From the NCBI GenBank assembly GCA_965197555.1, contig OZ240213.1, forward strand, positions 372,001-436,000: a DNA stretch of 64,000 bases. Direction: 5' to 3'. This DNA is from G965197555 sp965197555 (lineage in GTDB: Bacteria; Chloroflexota; Dehalococcoidia; Lucifugimonadales; UBA3495). The position numbers and the translations under genes were made by a program. The notes beneath the pieces are model-generated. The model did no database searches. It was not told where the DNA came from and saw only the letters and a program-made list of their open reading frames with translations. Each line of letters starts with the position of its first letter. Within the stretch, counting starts at the first letter, position 1. Of the stretch, positions 42,444-51,641 are shown piece by piece.

Positions 42444-44786
42444 ATGACAACCAGAATTTTCGGCTCGGGTATTCGCAGGCGGGAGGACCCACGCCTGATC
42501 ACCGGGCAGGCCTCCTATACTGATGACATCAGACTCTACGGAATGGCTCACGCCGCCATTTTGCGTAGCCTTCACGCCCATGCCAGGATAACAAACGTTG
42601 ACACCAGCGGCGCTCAGGGAGCACCAGGGGTACTGGCGGTGTACACCGGTGTCGACATCGACGGGGTACTGAACGGCATTCCTTGCGCCTGGGTTGTTCC
42701 TGACTCCGATGTTAAAACGGTGGCCCATCCCGCTATTGCTAAGGATGTGGTGCGTTACGTTGGTGACGCGGTGGCGGTGGTTGTGGCGGAAGACCGGTTC
42801 CAGGCCGAGGACGCCTTGGAACTTATCAACGTAGACTACGAACCACTACCAGCCGTCGTTAACCCCGAGGCCGCATTCCAGGAGGGAGCCCCCCAGATCC
42901 ACGAAGATGCTCCCAACAACCAGGCGTTTCACTGGGTGGCTACCGGGGGCGACCCGGACGCTGCCTTCGAATCACCCGAAGTCGTGGTAAGAGACATCAT
43001 ACGCCAGCAGAAGCTGATCCCAAATACGGTGGAGCCGCGCTCCGCGGTTGCTTCGTGGCTGACTGCCACTGGCCACCTGACACTGTGGAGCAGCAGCCAA
43101 AACCCCCACATATGCCGCTTCGTCACCTCCTTGGTTACCGGGACCCCGGAGCACAAGATCAGGGTGATCGCTCCAGAGGTAGGCGGAGGGTTTGGCAGCA
43201 AGACCCCAATCTACGCCGATGAGATGATCGCCACATTCTGCTCGATGAGGCTGGGACGCCCCGTCAAGTGGACCGAGACGCGCTCCGAGAATTACCAGGC
43301 CACGCTGCACGGGCGCGACCACGTGGAGCACGTAGAGATGGCCGCCACCAGAGACGGGAAGATCACCGGAGTACGGTCCGTAGTGTACGCCGGCATGGGT
43401 GCTTACCTCTCCACCGCGGCGACGGGGATACCCACGATTCTTCATGGGCTGATGTACTGCGGGCCCTACGACATCCCGGCCGCAAAAGCCGATGTGTATG
43501 GCGTGTTCACGACGACCACCCCGGTGGACCTTTACAGAGGCGCCGGCCGCCCGGAGGCCACTTTCCTTTTAGAGCGTATGGTCAACCTGCTGGCCGACGA
43601 ACTGGGTATGGACCCGGTGGAGGTGCGTCGGCGCAACCTGATCCCCAAGTTCGAAGATGGATACGATGTGGCCATGGGCCTCACCTACGACAGTGGCGAC
43701 TACGAGATGGCCTTGGACGCTGTGCTGGACCAGGTTAATTACCAGCAGTTGAGAGAGGAACAGGCGCGTTTAAGGGAGAACAACCAGCACATGGGCATCG
43801 GAGTCACTTGCTACAACGAGATCTGCGGAATTGGACCTTCCCAGGTCGCAGGCGCGGTGGGATTCGGTGGCGGCCTCTGGGAAGCGGCCACTATCCGTTT
43901 CTCCCCAACCGGTAAGGTCAGCGTGTACGTGGGCACCTCACCCCATGGGCAGGGGGAGGAGACCACATTCGCCCAGATACTGAGCGACGAGTTGGGAGTG
44001 CCGGTAGAGGACGTGGATGTGGTCCACGGAGACACCGACAACACACCCATGGGATGGGGCACCTACGGCAGCCGGACCACGGTGATTGGCGGCGCTGCAG
44101 TGGCACTCAGCTCCCGGAAGATCAAGGATAAGGCTCGGGTACTAGCGGCCCACCTCTTGGAGGCCGCCGAGGCCGACATCGAATACGAAGACGGTAAGTT
44201 CTTTGTTCGGGGTTCGCCGGACCAAAGCCAGACTATCCAGGATGTGGCCTTGATGGCCAACGTGGCCTGGAATATGCCGGAAGGCTTGGAGCCAGGCTTG
44301 GAGGCTACCGCGTCATACGACACTCCGAATTTCACCTTCCCCTTTGGGGCCCATGTGGCCATAGTAATGGTTGACCCGGACAATGGACACATTGAGCTCC
44401 AGCGTTACGTAGCGGTGGACGACTGTGGACTGCAAATCAATCCCATGATAGTTGAAGGCCAGGTACACGGCGGGGTTGTCCAAGGCGCAGGACAGGCGCT
44501 TTGGGAAGGGGCGGTGTACAGCGACGACGGCCAGCTCTTGACTGGAACCATGATGGACTACGCTCTACCCCGGGCTCACATGGTGCCGGACATAGAGACC
44601 CAGTTCACTGTTACTCCCTCACCCCACAATCCTCTGGGGGTGAAGGGGATCGGTGAAACAGGGACCATCGCTTCCACACCAACGATTTACAATGCAGTCA
44701 TGGACGCGCTCAAGCCTTTTGGGGTGACCAAAATCGACATGCCGCTGACCCCGGAACGGGTGTGGCGGGCCATCCATCAGCAGTAA
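42444..44786 (+). CDS. coxL: Molybdenum hydroxylase large subunit (form II CoxL / xanthine dehydrogenase family)
   Basis: 780 residues, usual length. N-terminal GSGIRRREDPRLITGQASYTDDI is characteristic of the CoxL family. Moco-binding regions include EVGGGFGSKTPIYADE, the active-site loop at residues 364-369 (YRGAGR), STSPHGQGEETTFAQI-like GTSPHGQGEE and the C-terminal GVKGIGETGTIAS with the conserved glutamate. The loop YRGAGR is the form II signature, not the AYRCSFR of true form I CO dehydrogenase, so CO oxidation is unlikely to be its main activity; an aromatic, aldehyde or N-heterocycle substrate is equally possible. Confidence 0.93.
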   Translation: MTTRIFGSGIRRREDPRLITGQASYTDDIRLYGMAHAAILRSLHAHARITNVDTSGAQGAPGVLAVYTGVDIDGVLNGIPCAWVVPDSDVKTVAHPAIAKDVVRYVGDAVAVVVAEDRFQAEDALELINVDYEPLPAVVNPEAAFQEGAPQIHEDAPNNQAFHWVATGGDPDAAFESPEVVVRDIIRQQKLIPNTVEPRSAVASWLTATGHLTLWSSSQNPHICRFVTSLVTGTPEHKIRVIAPEVGGGFGSKTPIYADEMIATFCSMRLGRPVKWTETRSENYQATLHGRDHVEHVEMAATRDGKITGVRSVVYAGMGAYLSTAATGIPTILHGLMYCGPYDIPAAKADVYGVFTTTTPVDLYRGAGRPEATFLLERMVNLLADELGMDPVEVRRRNLIPKFEDGYDVAMGLTYDSGDYEMALDAVLDQVNYQQLREEQARLRENNQHMGIGVTCYNEICGIGPSQVAGAVGFGGGLWEAATIRFSPTGKVSVYVGTSPHGQGEETTFAQILSDELGVPVEDVDVVHGDTDNTPMGWGTYGSRTTVIGGAAVALSSRKIKDKARVLAAHLLEAAEADIEYEDGKFFVRGSPDQSQTIQDVALMANVAWNMPEGLEPGLEATASYDTPNFTFPFGAHVAIVMVDPDNGHIELQRYVAVDDCGLQINPMIVEGQVHGGVVQGAGQALWEGAVYSDDGQLLTGTMMDYALPRAHMVPDIETQFTVTPSPHNPLGVKGIGETGTIASTPTIYNAVMDALKPFGVTKIDMPLTPERVWRAIHQQ

Positions 44787-44798
44787 GGGGGATGGGCT

Positions 44799-45686
44799 AT
44801 GTTCGCGCCGGAGTTTCAATACCACCAAGCCACCACCGTCGCTCAGGCAGTACAGCTCCTGAACGCTAACCCAGGCGGCAAGCTGATTGCCGGTGGACAC
44901 GGGCTGATTCCTTTGCTCAAGCTGCGCCAGGCGAGGCTGCCGGCGGTCATCGATATCAGCGGCATCGAGGAACTGAAGACGATCAGCGTGAATAACGGCA
45001 CGGTCCGAATCGGTGCCCTCGCGACCCACAGAGACATTGAGTCCTCCGCTGCGGTACACGACGCATGCGAGATGCTATGTGAGACAGCTGGAGGCATTGG
45101 TGACACCCAGGTTAGGAACAGGGGCACCATCGGCGGCAATGTCGCCCACGCTGACCCCGGGTCCGATTGGCCGACCGTGTTGCTGGCCATGAACGCCCAG
45201 TTCTTGGTCCAAGGGCCCAGCGGCCTGGCCCGGCGGGGTAGCCGGAATATTGCAGCGGGGGACTTCTTCACCGGGCCTCTGACAACGGCCTTGGCAGAGA
45301 ATGAAATCTTGACTGCAATCGAGATGCCCCGGCTGAGTTCGAACCAGTTGGCCGAGTATGCCAAGATGGCCCATCCCGCGTCCTCCTTCGCGGTAGTAGG
45401 TGCGGCTGTTGTGCTATCGACGGATGGTGGGCAATGTACGTCAGCGAGCATCGCTGTCGGTGGCTTGGTGCCCGCCCCGGTCAGGCTTCCCTCTGTGGAG
45501 AGCGCTTTGGTGGGACAGCAACTTACAGCGGAGACGGTAGCGGCAGCCGCAGAGCAGGCTCCCGGTGATTTGGGCAACAACGTGGTTGGCGACAGCGTCT
45601 ACGCGTCGGCGGATTACCGGAGGGCGATGGCCGCTGTGGAGATAAAACACGCGCTCAACCATGCTATAGGTCTAGCCCACGGCTGA
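44799..45686 (+). CDS. coxM: Molybdenum hydroxylase FAD-binding subunit (CoxM-type)
   Basis: 295 residues. FAD-binding motifs AGGHGLIPLLKLRQARLP (compare AGGQSLLPLMKLR) and TIGGNVAHADPGSDWPTVLLAM are clear, as is the C-terminal CO_deh_flav_C domain (AEYAKMAHPASSFAVVGAA). It takes electrons from the iron-sulfur subunit and passes them to a quinone or other acceptor. 12 bp after the large subunit. No MoCo maturation or CoxD/E/F/G genes follow; surE is next after 119 bp. Confidence 0.94.
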   Translation: MFAPEFQYHQATTVAQAVQLLNANPGGKLIAGGHGLIPLLKLRQARLPAVIDISGIEELKTISVNNGTVRIGALATHRDIESSAAVHDACEMLCETAGGIGDTQVRNRGTIGGNVAHADPGSDWPTVLLAMNAQFLVQGPSGLARRGSRNIAAGDFFTGPLTTALAENEILTAIEMPRLSSNQLAEYAKMAHPASSFAVVGAAVVLSTDGGQCTSASIAVGGLVPAPVRLPSVESALVGQQLTAETVAAAAEQAPGDLGNNVVGDSVYASADYRRAMAAVEIKHALNHAIGLAHG

Positions 45687-45805
45687 GGGCTAGTTAGAGC
45701 ATTGCCCTGGGCTCCGAAAGCCCTTCTTGTACCGGTCACTGATTTGTTCGAATAGACCCCCACTTTAACTCTCCCCCTCGATGGGGGACCAGAGTCACGG
45801 CGTCA

Positions 45806-46633
45806 ATGTTAGAGGGCAGATTGAAAATCCTGGTAACCAATGACGACGGGATAAACGCACCGGGGTTGTGGGCGGCGGTTCGGGCGCTGCGGCCGGTGGG
45901 CGAAGTATTCGTGGTCGCGCCCGAAAGCGAGCAGAGCGGCGTGGGTTCAGCCCTTACGCTGCACGCGCCAGTAGGCGCCCGCTCCGTGGAGGTTGACCCC
46001 GCCCGTAGCGGTGATGGTAGTTTCCCAGATCCGGTGACAGCGTTTGCTGTCAGTGGAACGCCAGGAGACAGTTCCATCTTGGGATTGGAGCAGCTTGTGG
46101 GTGCTGTGGACTTGGTGGTTTCAGGTATCAACTCCGGCTCCAACCTGGGTTGGGATGTGATGGTTTCAGGAACCGTGGGGGCGGCCCTTCAGGGCTATGT
46201 GCGAGGTTATCGCACAATTGCCGTATCCGTGGGGGCGGTGCTTAACCCTAAATTCGAAACCGCAGCGCAGGTTCTACAGCTTGTTGCGGAGAGGCTTACC
46301 CAAAACGGGCCGGACCTGGACTTCTTCTTGAATATCAATGTGCCCAACCTTCCATTGCAACAGATTTCAGGAATACAGGTGACCCGGCTGGGAAGGCGCT
46401 CCTACGGTGAATCGGTTCGGGAAGAGGGTTTTGGCCCGGACAAAAAGTACCGTATCGCCCGTAACCGCCCCATTGGTGGCGAACCAGCCGAAGACACCGA
46501 TATTTGGGCCGCCAAGCACAACCGCATATCCATAACCCCGATGCAACTGCCTTTGGGGCATCAGGAGCAAGCGCCGTTGTTGGAGAGCCTTATCTCCGAC
46601 ATTCCGGGCTTGCTGCTGCCTCACTTGGACTGA
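45806..46633 (+). CDS. surE: 5'/3'-nucleotidase SurE
   Basis: 275 residues. The catalytic metal site is in ILVTNDDGINAPGLWA (the DD pair), with Ser in VAPESEQSGVGSAL and Asn in SGINSGSNLGWDVMVSGTVGAALQG. SurE dephosphorylates nucleoside monophosphates with a divalent metal and takes part in stationary-phase survival. A short hairpin (45772-45788, TCCCCC/GGGGGA) lies just upstream of the start. It converges on the nitrile hydratase alpha gene with 33 bp between stops. Confidence 0.95.
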   Translation: MLEGRLKILVTNDDGINAPGLWAAVRALRPVGEVFVVAPESEQSGVGSALTLHAPVGARSVEVDPARSGDGSFPDPVTAFAVSGTPGDSSILGLEQLVGAVDLVVSGINSGSNLGWDVMVSGTVGAALQGYVRGYRTIAVSVGAVLNPKFETAAQVLQLVAERLTQNGPDLDFFLNINVPNLPLQQISGIQVTRLGRRSYGESVREEGFGPDKKYRIARNRPIGGEPAEDTDIWAAKHNRISITPMQLPLGHQEQAPLLESLISDIPGLLLPHLD

Positions 46634-46666
46634 GCTTTACACCTGCGCCAGCGGCGTTAGTCATAT

Positions 46667-47311
46667 TTACTGGGCTACGCCCGCTGGAGCCTTAGGGGTT
46701 CCGGCCCCGATCATACTGTCCCTCGTGACCAGCTCGGCCAACTGCTCTTCCCCCCACCCTTCCGTGCCGTCCGGCCTACGTGGGAGGACCAAGTAGCGAA
46801 GGTCGGCGGTGCTGTCCAGCACCCTCACTTCTATAGATGGGTCGATTTCAAGGCCGAATTCCCGGATCACGCCGCGTGGGTCCACCACTGCCCTTGAGCG
46901 GTAGGGAAGGCTCTTGTACCAGTCTGGTGGCCTCCCCAAGAGGTCACGGGGGTAACAGGAGCAAAGAGTGCAGACCACCAAATGGTGCACTTGGTCGGTG
47001 TTTTCTACAACCTCTATGCGGGGAGTGGTATCAGGCAAGACGTAGCCCAGCTCGGCCACAGCCGAATGAGGGTTTTTCAATAACCGGTCCTTGAACTGGG
47101 GATCAGCCCAGGCCCGCGCCACCACCCGGGCTCCATCGGCTGGGGACCTTGCTTCCAGTTCATCGGCTTTGCTCTGGACTTCCTCAGGGGTGCAAACCCC
47201 TTTCTCCACCAGTAGTGCTTCTATGGCCTGGGCCCGCCGAGCGTAGAAGCTGATTTCTGCGTCGCTCTGTGTACCGGGGTGCTGGTGATGGTCAGCGTGG
47301 ATGTTGCTCAT
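46667..47311 (-). CDS. Nitrile hydratase alpha / thiocyanate hydrolase gamma-type metal subunit
   Basis: 214 residues from ATG 47311, with GGAG six bases upstream; the frame extends further to 47341. The metal claw is CTLCSC (Cys114, Cys117, Cys119), the form found in cobalt enzymes, in HLVVCTLCSCYPRDLLG. RPPDWYKSLPYRSRAVVDPRGV is the family-conserved region that follows. The N-terminus is His-rich (HADHHQHP). The enzyme hydrates a nitrile to an amide or hydrolyses thiocyanate; which one cannot be decided from this subunit. It is the last of three genes; the two beta halves precede it. Confidence 0.9.
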   Translation of the reverse strand: MSNIHADHHQHPGTQSDAEISFYARRAQAIEALLVEKGVCTPEEVQSKADELEARSPADGARVVARAWADPQFKDRLLKNPHSAVAELGYVLPDTTPRIEVVENTDQVHHLVVCTLCSCYPRDLLGRPPDWYKSLPYRSRAVVDPRGVIREFGLEIDPSIEVRVLDSTADLRYLVLPRRPDGTEGWGEEQLAELVTRDSMIGAGTPKAPAGVAQ

Positions 47312-47354
47312 ACCCCACTCCGTCCTAGGCCTGGCGGACAACCGTTTGGATAAA

Positions 47355-47648
47355 TTATTGCGCCGGCTCCAGCCAGTGCTCGTAAATGTCTACCAGGATT
47401 TTGTCATTCGACGGCCCCGGATATAGGCTCCATACTTCCGTTTGCCGGAACTCTACGCGGTAAAGGGGTTGGTGGGGCGTTCCGGCGCCGCCGTGGGCCA
47501 GGGATTCCGGGTTGGGAAAGGTTCCGCATAAAGCTGTTACCCGGCCGGACTTGCCCTGAATATAAGTGGGAGTCCGAAAGTGGTGAACGGGCGAGTCTGC
47601 CCGCACTTTAACCCGGTCTCCGGTCTGATATTTGGTGGTCTCAACCAT
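47355..47648 (-). CDS. Nitrile hydratase beta-type subunit, C-terminal (SH3-like) half as a separate protein
   Basis: 97 residues. It matches the C-terminal SH3-like barrel of NHase beta: YQTGDRVKVRADSPVHHFRTPTYIQGKSG, then YRVEFRQTEVW and VDIYEHWLEPA. In most nitrile hydratases this is fused to the N-terminal helical half; here it is its own gene, 9 bp after the other half. In thiocyanate hydrolase and toyocamycin nitrile hydratase the beta subunit is likewise divided in two, so this is a three-subunit enzyme. Confidence 0.88.
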   Translation of the reverse strand: MVETTKYQTGDRVKVRADSPVHHFRTPTYIQGKSGRVTALCGTFPNPESLAHGGAGTPHQPLYRVEFRQTEVWSLYPGPSNDKILVDIYEHWLEPAQ

Positions 47649-47657
47649 TGAAATTGA

Positions 47658-47957
47658 TTATTTCGCTACTTCTGACTCGGACATCTTGGCGTCAATCTCG
47701 TCCGTTGATAGGATGCCCTTTTCCACCAACAGAGTTTCCAGCGCGGCTGTCCATCTCTCGTAATAGCTCAGTGCCTCATACTGTTCAAGGGTCAGACTTT
47801 CTATGGCCCGCCGCATCTCATCCGTCGTCCGAATCCCTTTCTGGCCGAGTACCCGGTGCAAAGCATCAACCCGCAGTTCCCAGTCCATCGTTACATGGTC
47901 TGCTGGATCAATCGGTTCTTCATTAGGCCACCCGCCGCGATCATGGACCTTGGGCAT
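47658..47957 (-). CDS. Nitrile hydratase beta-type subunit, N-terminal (helical) half as a separate protein
   Basis: 99 residues. MPKVHDRGGWPNEEPIDPADH resembles the DxGG start of NHase beta; WELRVDALHRVLGQKGIRTTDEMRRAIESL and YYERWTAALETLLVEKGILSTDEI are the two helical repeats of the N-terminal domain. Its length and end point exactly complement the 97-residue SH3-like protein downstream. An alternative, an NHase activator (p14K-type), is also related to this domain, but the neighbouring SH3 half makes a split beta subunit more likely. Confidence 0.85.
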   Translation of the reverse strand: MPKVHDRGGWPNEEPIDPADHVTMDWELRVDALHRVLGQKGIRTTDEMRRAIESLTLEQYEALSYYERWTAALETLLVEKGILSTDEIDAKMSESEVAK

Positions 47958-48020
47958 TCTTACCTCCGGACAGGGAGATGTTTATTCCAAAACTACTGGC
48001 AGTTGCCATAATAACGTTCG

Positions 48021-48836
48021 CTACCGGCTGGACCACATTTTCGCTACGTCCAAGCAGGTCATGAACTCGACGTTGGGAAAGCTGCGAATGTAACCGATGA
48101 GCCTTTCCAGCATTAATAACCTACCCGGCCGCCCGATGTACTGGGGATGCATGGTGAGGTTGTAAGACCGTCCGTAGCGGTAGAGCCCGTCGAATTCTGC
48201 GGCCCAAGTGCCGTACACCTCCTCGGGGTTCCGCATGGGGCCAAGCCGGTTCATTGAAGGGGCGTAAACGAAATTAGGGGCATCGTCCAGTAGCCAGTGA
48301 ATGGGAAGCTCCACCAAGGACCGGTTTGTTTCACCGGAGTCCACCAAATAGGGTGCGTCGTCCCCCATCAAGCTGCTGTCGTATACAAACCCTTGGCCGG
48401 CCAGCAGATCCAAGGAATGCTCACTGAGCTCCCAACTGGGTGACCTATACCCCAGGGGAGGCTGTCCGGTTATGCCCTGGATGATGGTGGACCCTTTCTC
48501 CAGGACTTCCTTCTCCTGTTGAAACGACAGAGTCGCCGGAGGCTCGTGGATATAGCCGTGATGACCAACCTCGTGGCCCCTTTGGAAGATGTCCATCACC
48601 AAGTCCGGGTGGGTCTCTGCAACGTAGCCGGGCACAAAAAAGCTGCCCTTGATGGAGTGTTCGTCTAACATGTCCAGGATTCGTGGCGCAGCGACGCTGG
48701 GCCCGTATTCAGCCATGGACATCAAGCTGGGTAGGCTTTTGGATTCTGGGTTCCGGTTGAGCCAGGGTGTCACACCATCGACGTCGAAAGTGAGCATGAC
48801 TACGCACTGAGTGTCACCTGGCCAAATCCCTGACAT
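48021..48836 (-). CDS. Polysaccharide deacetylase (NodB-homology) family protein
   Basis: 271 residues with no signal peptide. NodB motifs: LTFDVDGVTPW (catalytic Asp pair), HEVGHHGYIHEPP (metal histidines), GYRSPSWELSEHSL and a C-terminal NLTMHPQYIGRPGRLLML with a conserved His. This layout matches the PuuE/HP0310-like cytosolic subgroup, which acts on N-acyl or cyclic amide bonds, and not classical secreted chitin deacetylases. In the same direction as serS upstream (21 bp) and the nitrile hydratase genes downstream (63 bp), so an amide-hydrolysis role linked to the nitrile hydratase is possible. Confidence 0.88.
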   Translation of the reverse strand: MSGIWPGDTQCVVMLTFDVDGVTPWLNRNPESKSLPSLMSMAEYGPSVAAPRILDMLDEHSIKGSFFVPGYVAETHPDLVMDIFQRGHEVGHHGYIHEPPATLSFQQEKEVLEKGSTIIQGITGQPPLGYRSPSWELSEHSLDLLAGQGFVYDSSLMGDDAPYLVDSGETNRSLVELPIHWLLDDAPNFVYAPSMNRLGPMRNPEEVYGTWAAEFDGLYRYGRSYNLTMHPQYIGRPGRLLMLERLIGYIRSFPNVEFMTCLDVAKMWSSR

Positions 48837-48857
48837 AGTAGTCCTCCGCCAAAAAAT

Positions 48858-50129
48858 CTAGGGTATGGTGTCAAATCCGCAGTATGGACGCAAGACTTCC
48901 GGCATCTCCACCGACCCGTCGGCGCGTTGGTAGTTCTCCAAGATCGCTATTACCACCCGGGGTAGGGCGAGGCCAGATCCGTTTAGGGTATGGACCAACT
49001 CTGGTCGGGAGTCTTGGCTGGGGCGATAGCGGATACGGGACCGGCGCGCCTGGAAGTCGGTGCAATTGGAGCAGGAGCTTACCTCCAACCACTCCTGGCA
49101 ACCTGGAGCCCACACCTCTATGTCGTAGGTCTTAGCCGAGGCGAAGCCGAGGTCGCCACTGCACAATTGGATAACCCTATAAGCCAAGCCCAGCCTTTGA
49201 CAAACGGCCTCCGCGTCTCCCAGCAGCTTTTCCAACTCCTCCTGGGAGGTTTGGGGAGTGACCAGCTTGTACATTTCTACTTTGTTGAACTGGTGCACCC
49301 GCTTTATGCCCCGGGTATCGCGGCCCGCCGCGGCTTTTTCCCTGCGGAAGCAGGCGGTATGGGCAACATAGTTTCGCGGAAGGGCGGAGGCGGGGAGAGT
49401 CTCGTCCTTGTGCAGGCTGGTGATTGGGACCTCAGCCGTTGGCACCAGCCAAAGGTCGTCTTCATCGTCGTGATAAAGATTGTCACCGAACTTGGGTAGA
49501 TTCCCCGACCCTTCCATAACGTCTCGCTTGACGATGAAGGGTAACATCACCTCGGTATAGCCGTGCTCGTTGCTATGCAGGTCAAGCATCCAAGAGATCA
49601 AAGCTCGTTCCAGCTTGGCACCAGCGCCGAACATGGTGTAAAACCGGCTCCCGGAGAGCTTGATACCCCGTTGAAAGTCGATAAGGCCAAGCTGCTCTCC
49701 CAGGTTCCAGTGGGGCAAAGGGGTGAAGGGGAAGGTGCGGGGCTCGCCCCATTGGCGGAGCACGGTATTTTCCTCTTCACCGGCGCCCACTGGCACGTCA
49801 TCCAGAGGTAGGTTGGGCATATTCAGGAGAATATCGTTGATTTCCTCCTCCAACTCCTTAACCTGCTGATCAAGTTGGCTGATTTCATCCCCAACCGCCC
49901 GCATCTCTTCGACAATGTCTATAGGTGGTTCTTGGCCGCTGGCTCGGGCTTGACCCAACTGGCGGCTGACTGCGTTCCGGCGGCCCCGCAGCTCGTCTCT
50001 CTGGCCTACCACCTGCCGTCTTTCTGAGTCGAGTTGCAATAGTGGAGTGAGGGAACCCTCCTCCCCACGAGACTTCAACGCCCCAATGACCAAGTCAGGG
50101 TCTCGCCGTATTAGCTCTATGGAAAGCAT
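48858..50129 (-). CDS. serS: Seryl-tRNA synthetase
   Basis: 423 residues, the normal size. An N-terminal coiled-coil arm (residues about 25-100, QRDELRGRRNAVSRQLGQ) that grips the long variable arm of tRNA-Ser, then the class II catalytic core with motif 2 (CFRREKAAAGRDTRGIKRVHQFNKVEMYK) and motif 3 (LNGSGLALPRVVIAILEN). Starts 2 bp after the lysS stop, so the two synthetases are in one transcript. Confidence 0.97.
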   Translation of the reverse strand: MLSIELIRRDPDLVIGALKSRGEEGSLTPLLQLDSERRQVVGQRDELRGRRNAVSRQLGQARASGQEPPIDIVEEMRAVGDEISQLDQQVKELEEEINDILLNMPNLPLDDVPVGAGEEENTVLRQWGEPRTFPFTPLPHWNLGEQLGLIDFQRGIKLSGSRFYTMFGAGAKLERALISWMLDLHSNEHGYTEVMLPFIVKRDVMEGSGNLPKFGDNLYHDDEDDLWLVPTAEVPITSLHKDETLPASALPRNYVAHTACFRREKAAAGRDTRGIKRVHQFNKVEMYKLVTPQTSQEELEKLLGDAEAVCQRLGLAYRVIQLCSGDLGFASAKTYDIEVWAPGCQEWLEVSSCSNCTDFQARRSRIRYRPSQDSRPELVHTLNGSGLALPRVVIAILENYQRADGSVEMPEVLRPYCGFDTIP

Positions 50130-50131
50130 GT

Positions 50132-51631
50132 CTAGCTTTGTCCGTCCCGGCTGGGCCGCATCTGAGGGAATAGGACTACGTCCCGGATGGAGGGCTGCCC
50201 GCTTAGAAGCATGACCAAGCGGTCGATGCCCATCCCGAGGCCTCCGGTGGGGGGCATGCCGTACTCCAAAGCCAACAAAAAATCCTCGTCCTTGCGGTCC
50301 ACCTCGTCATCCTGGAAGTTCAGCCGAATGCTCTCCTGAGACTCGAGCCGTTGACGCTGGACCCATGGGTCGTTTAGCTCCGTGTAAGAGTTGGCAAGCT
50401 CCATTCCGGCCGCGAAGGCCTCGAACCGCTCCACGTAGCCGGGCGAACCCGGCTTGGCCTTAGCCAGAGGAGACATCTCTTCGGGATAGTCCAGCAAAAA
50501 AGTAGGCTGCACCAAGCGAGGTTCCACAAAGACCGACACAAGCTTATCGATCAACCGGCCTTTGCTCTCCCGAGGCCCGACCTCCACGCCGGTATCAGCT
50601 ATTTTTTTAGCTAGGCTGGCCTGGTCTGGATAGCTTTCGATGTCGATGCCGCTGGCGGCCAGCAATTCCTGCCTGAGGTCTACCCGGCGCCAAGGGGGAG
50701 AGAAGTCGATGATGTGTTCGCCGTAGGGGATTTCCATGGACCCTCGTACTTCTTGGGCCACGGTGGACACTAAATCCTCGACCATCTCCATTACGTCGTT
50801 GTAGTCAGCGTACGCTTCGTAGCTCTCGAGCAGGGTAAACTCCGGATTATGGTCTTGATCGATGCCCTCGTTGCGGAACACCCGGCCCAACTCGTAGACT
50901 TTATCGAAGCCGCCGACAATCAACCGCTTGAGATATAGCTCAGTGGCTATCCGAAGATATAGCTGTAGGTCCAAAGCGTTGTGATGGGTGGCGAAGGGCC
51001 TGGCGTGGGCTCCCGCGGCCACAGGCACCAGGATGGGCGTGTCCACCTCAAGGAAGCCTCGGCCGTCCAAGAATCGCCGTATGGCGCTAATGATCCGGCT
51101 GCGTTGCACGAATACCGGCATAACTTCGGGATTGGCAATCAAGTCCAGGTATCTCTGCCGGTACCTCAGTTCCACGTCCCGGAGACCGTGCCACTTTTCA
51201 GGCAGCGGCCGCAGTCCTTTAGCGGTTACAGTGAGTCTGTGGGCCTCAATGGTCGCTTGCCCGGTGCGGGTCCGGATCATGGAGCCGTTGACACCCAGAT
51301 GATCGCCTACGTCCAAGTCCTGGAGTAGATTGAAGGCGTCATCCAACAGATTCTGGCGCAGCAGCACTTGGACCGCCCCGGAGGCATCCTGCAGGTCCAC
51401 GAACGCCGCCTTGCCCATATTCCTCACCGCTGTAATACGCCCCGCTAGCTCAAGGTCTTGGGCGGCGGACTCGGGACCAGCACCGTGCTCCCATTCCTCG
51501 AATCTGGTAATGGCGGTGGCCGTATCGCAGGTCCGTTGGAAACGGGGCGGGTAAGGGTCAATCCCCAGTTCCCGGAGGTGGCTCAGCTTAGCGGCCCGGG
51601 CGGCCAACAGACTATCTTCTCGATCAGGCAT
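50132..51631 (-). CDS. lysS: Lysyl-tRNA synthetase, class II
   Basis: 499 residues. OB-fold anticodon-binding domain (residues about 60-150, VRNMGKAAFVDLQDASG), class II core with FLEVDTPILVPVAAGAHARPF, motif 2 RVFRNEGIDQDHNPEF and motif 3 GLGMGIDRLVMLL near the C-terminus. Acts in charging tRNA-Lys. 10 bp separates it from greA and 2 bp from serS, on the same strand. Confidence 0.97.
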   Translation of the reverse strand: MPDREDSLLAARAAKLSHLRELGIDPYPPRFQRTCDTATAITRFEEWEHGAGPESAAQDLELAGRITAVRNMGKAAFVDLQDASGAVQVLLRQNLLDDAFNLLQDLDVGDHLGVNGSMIRTRTGQATIEAHRLTVTAKGLRPLPEKWHGLRDVELRYRQRYLDLIANPEVMPVFVQRSRIISAIRRFLDGRGFLEVDTPILVPVAAGAHARPFATHHNALDLQLYLRIATELYLKRLIVGGFDKVYELGRVFRNEGIDQDHNPEFTLLESYEAYADYNDVMEMVEDLVSTVAQEVRGSMEIPYGEHIIDFSPPWRRVDLRQELLAASGIDIESYPDQASLAKKIADTGVEVGPRESKGRLIDKLVSVFVEPRLVQPTFLLDYPEEMSPLAKAKPGSPGYVERFEAFAAGMELANSYTELNDPWVQRQRLESQESIRLNFQDDEVDRKDEDFLLALEYGMPPTGGLGMGIDRLVMLLSGQPSIRDVVLFPQMRPSRDGQS

Positions 51632-51641
51632 GGGTGTCCCG

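Noticed and set aside
42444..44786. Form I carbon monoxide dehydrogenase
   Set aside because: The active-site loop is YRGAGR; the form I signature AYRCSFR is absent.
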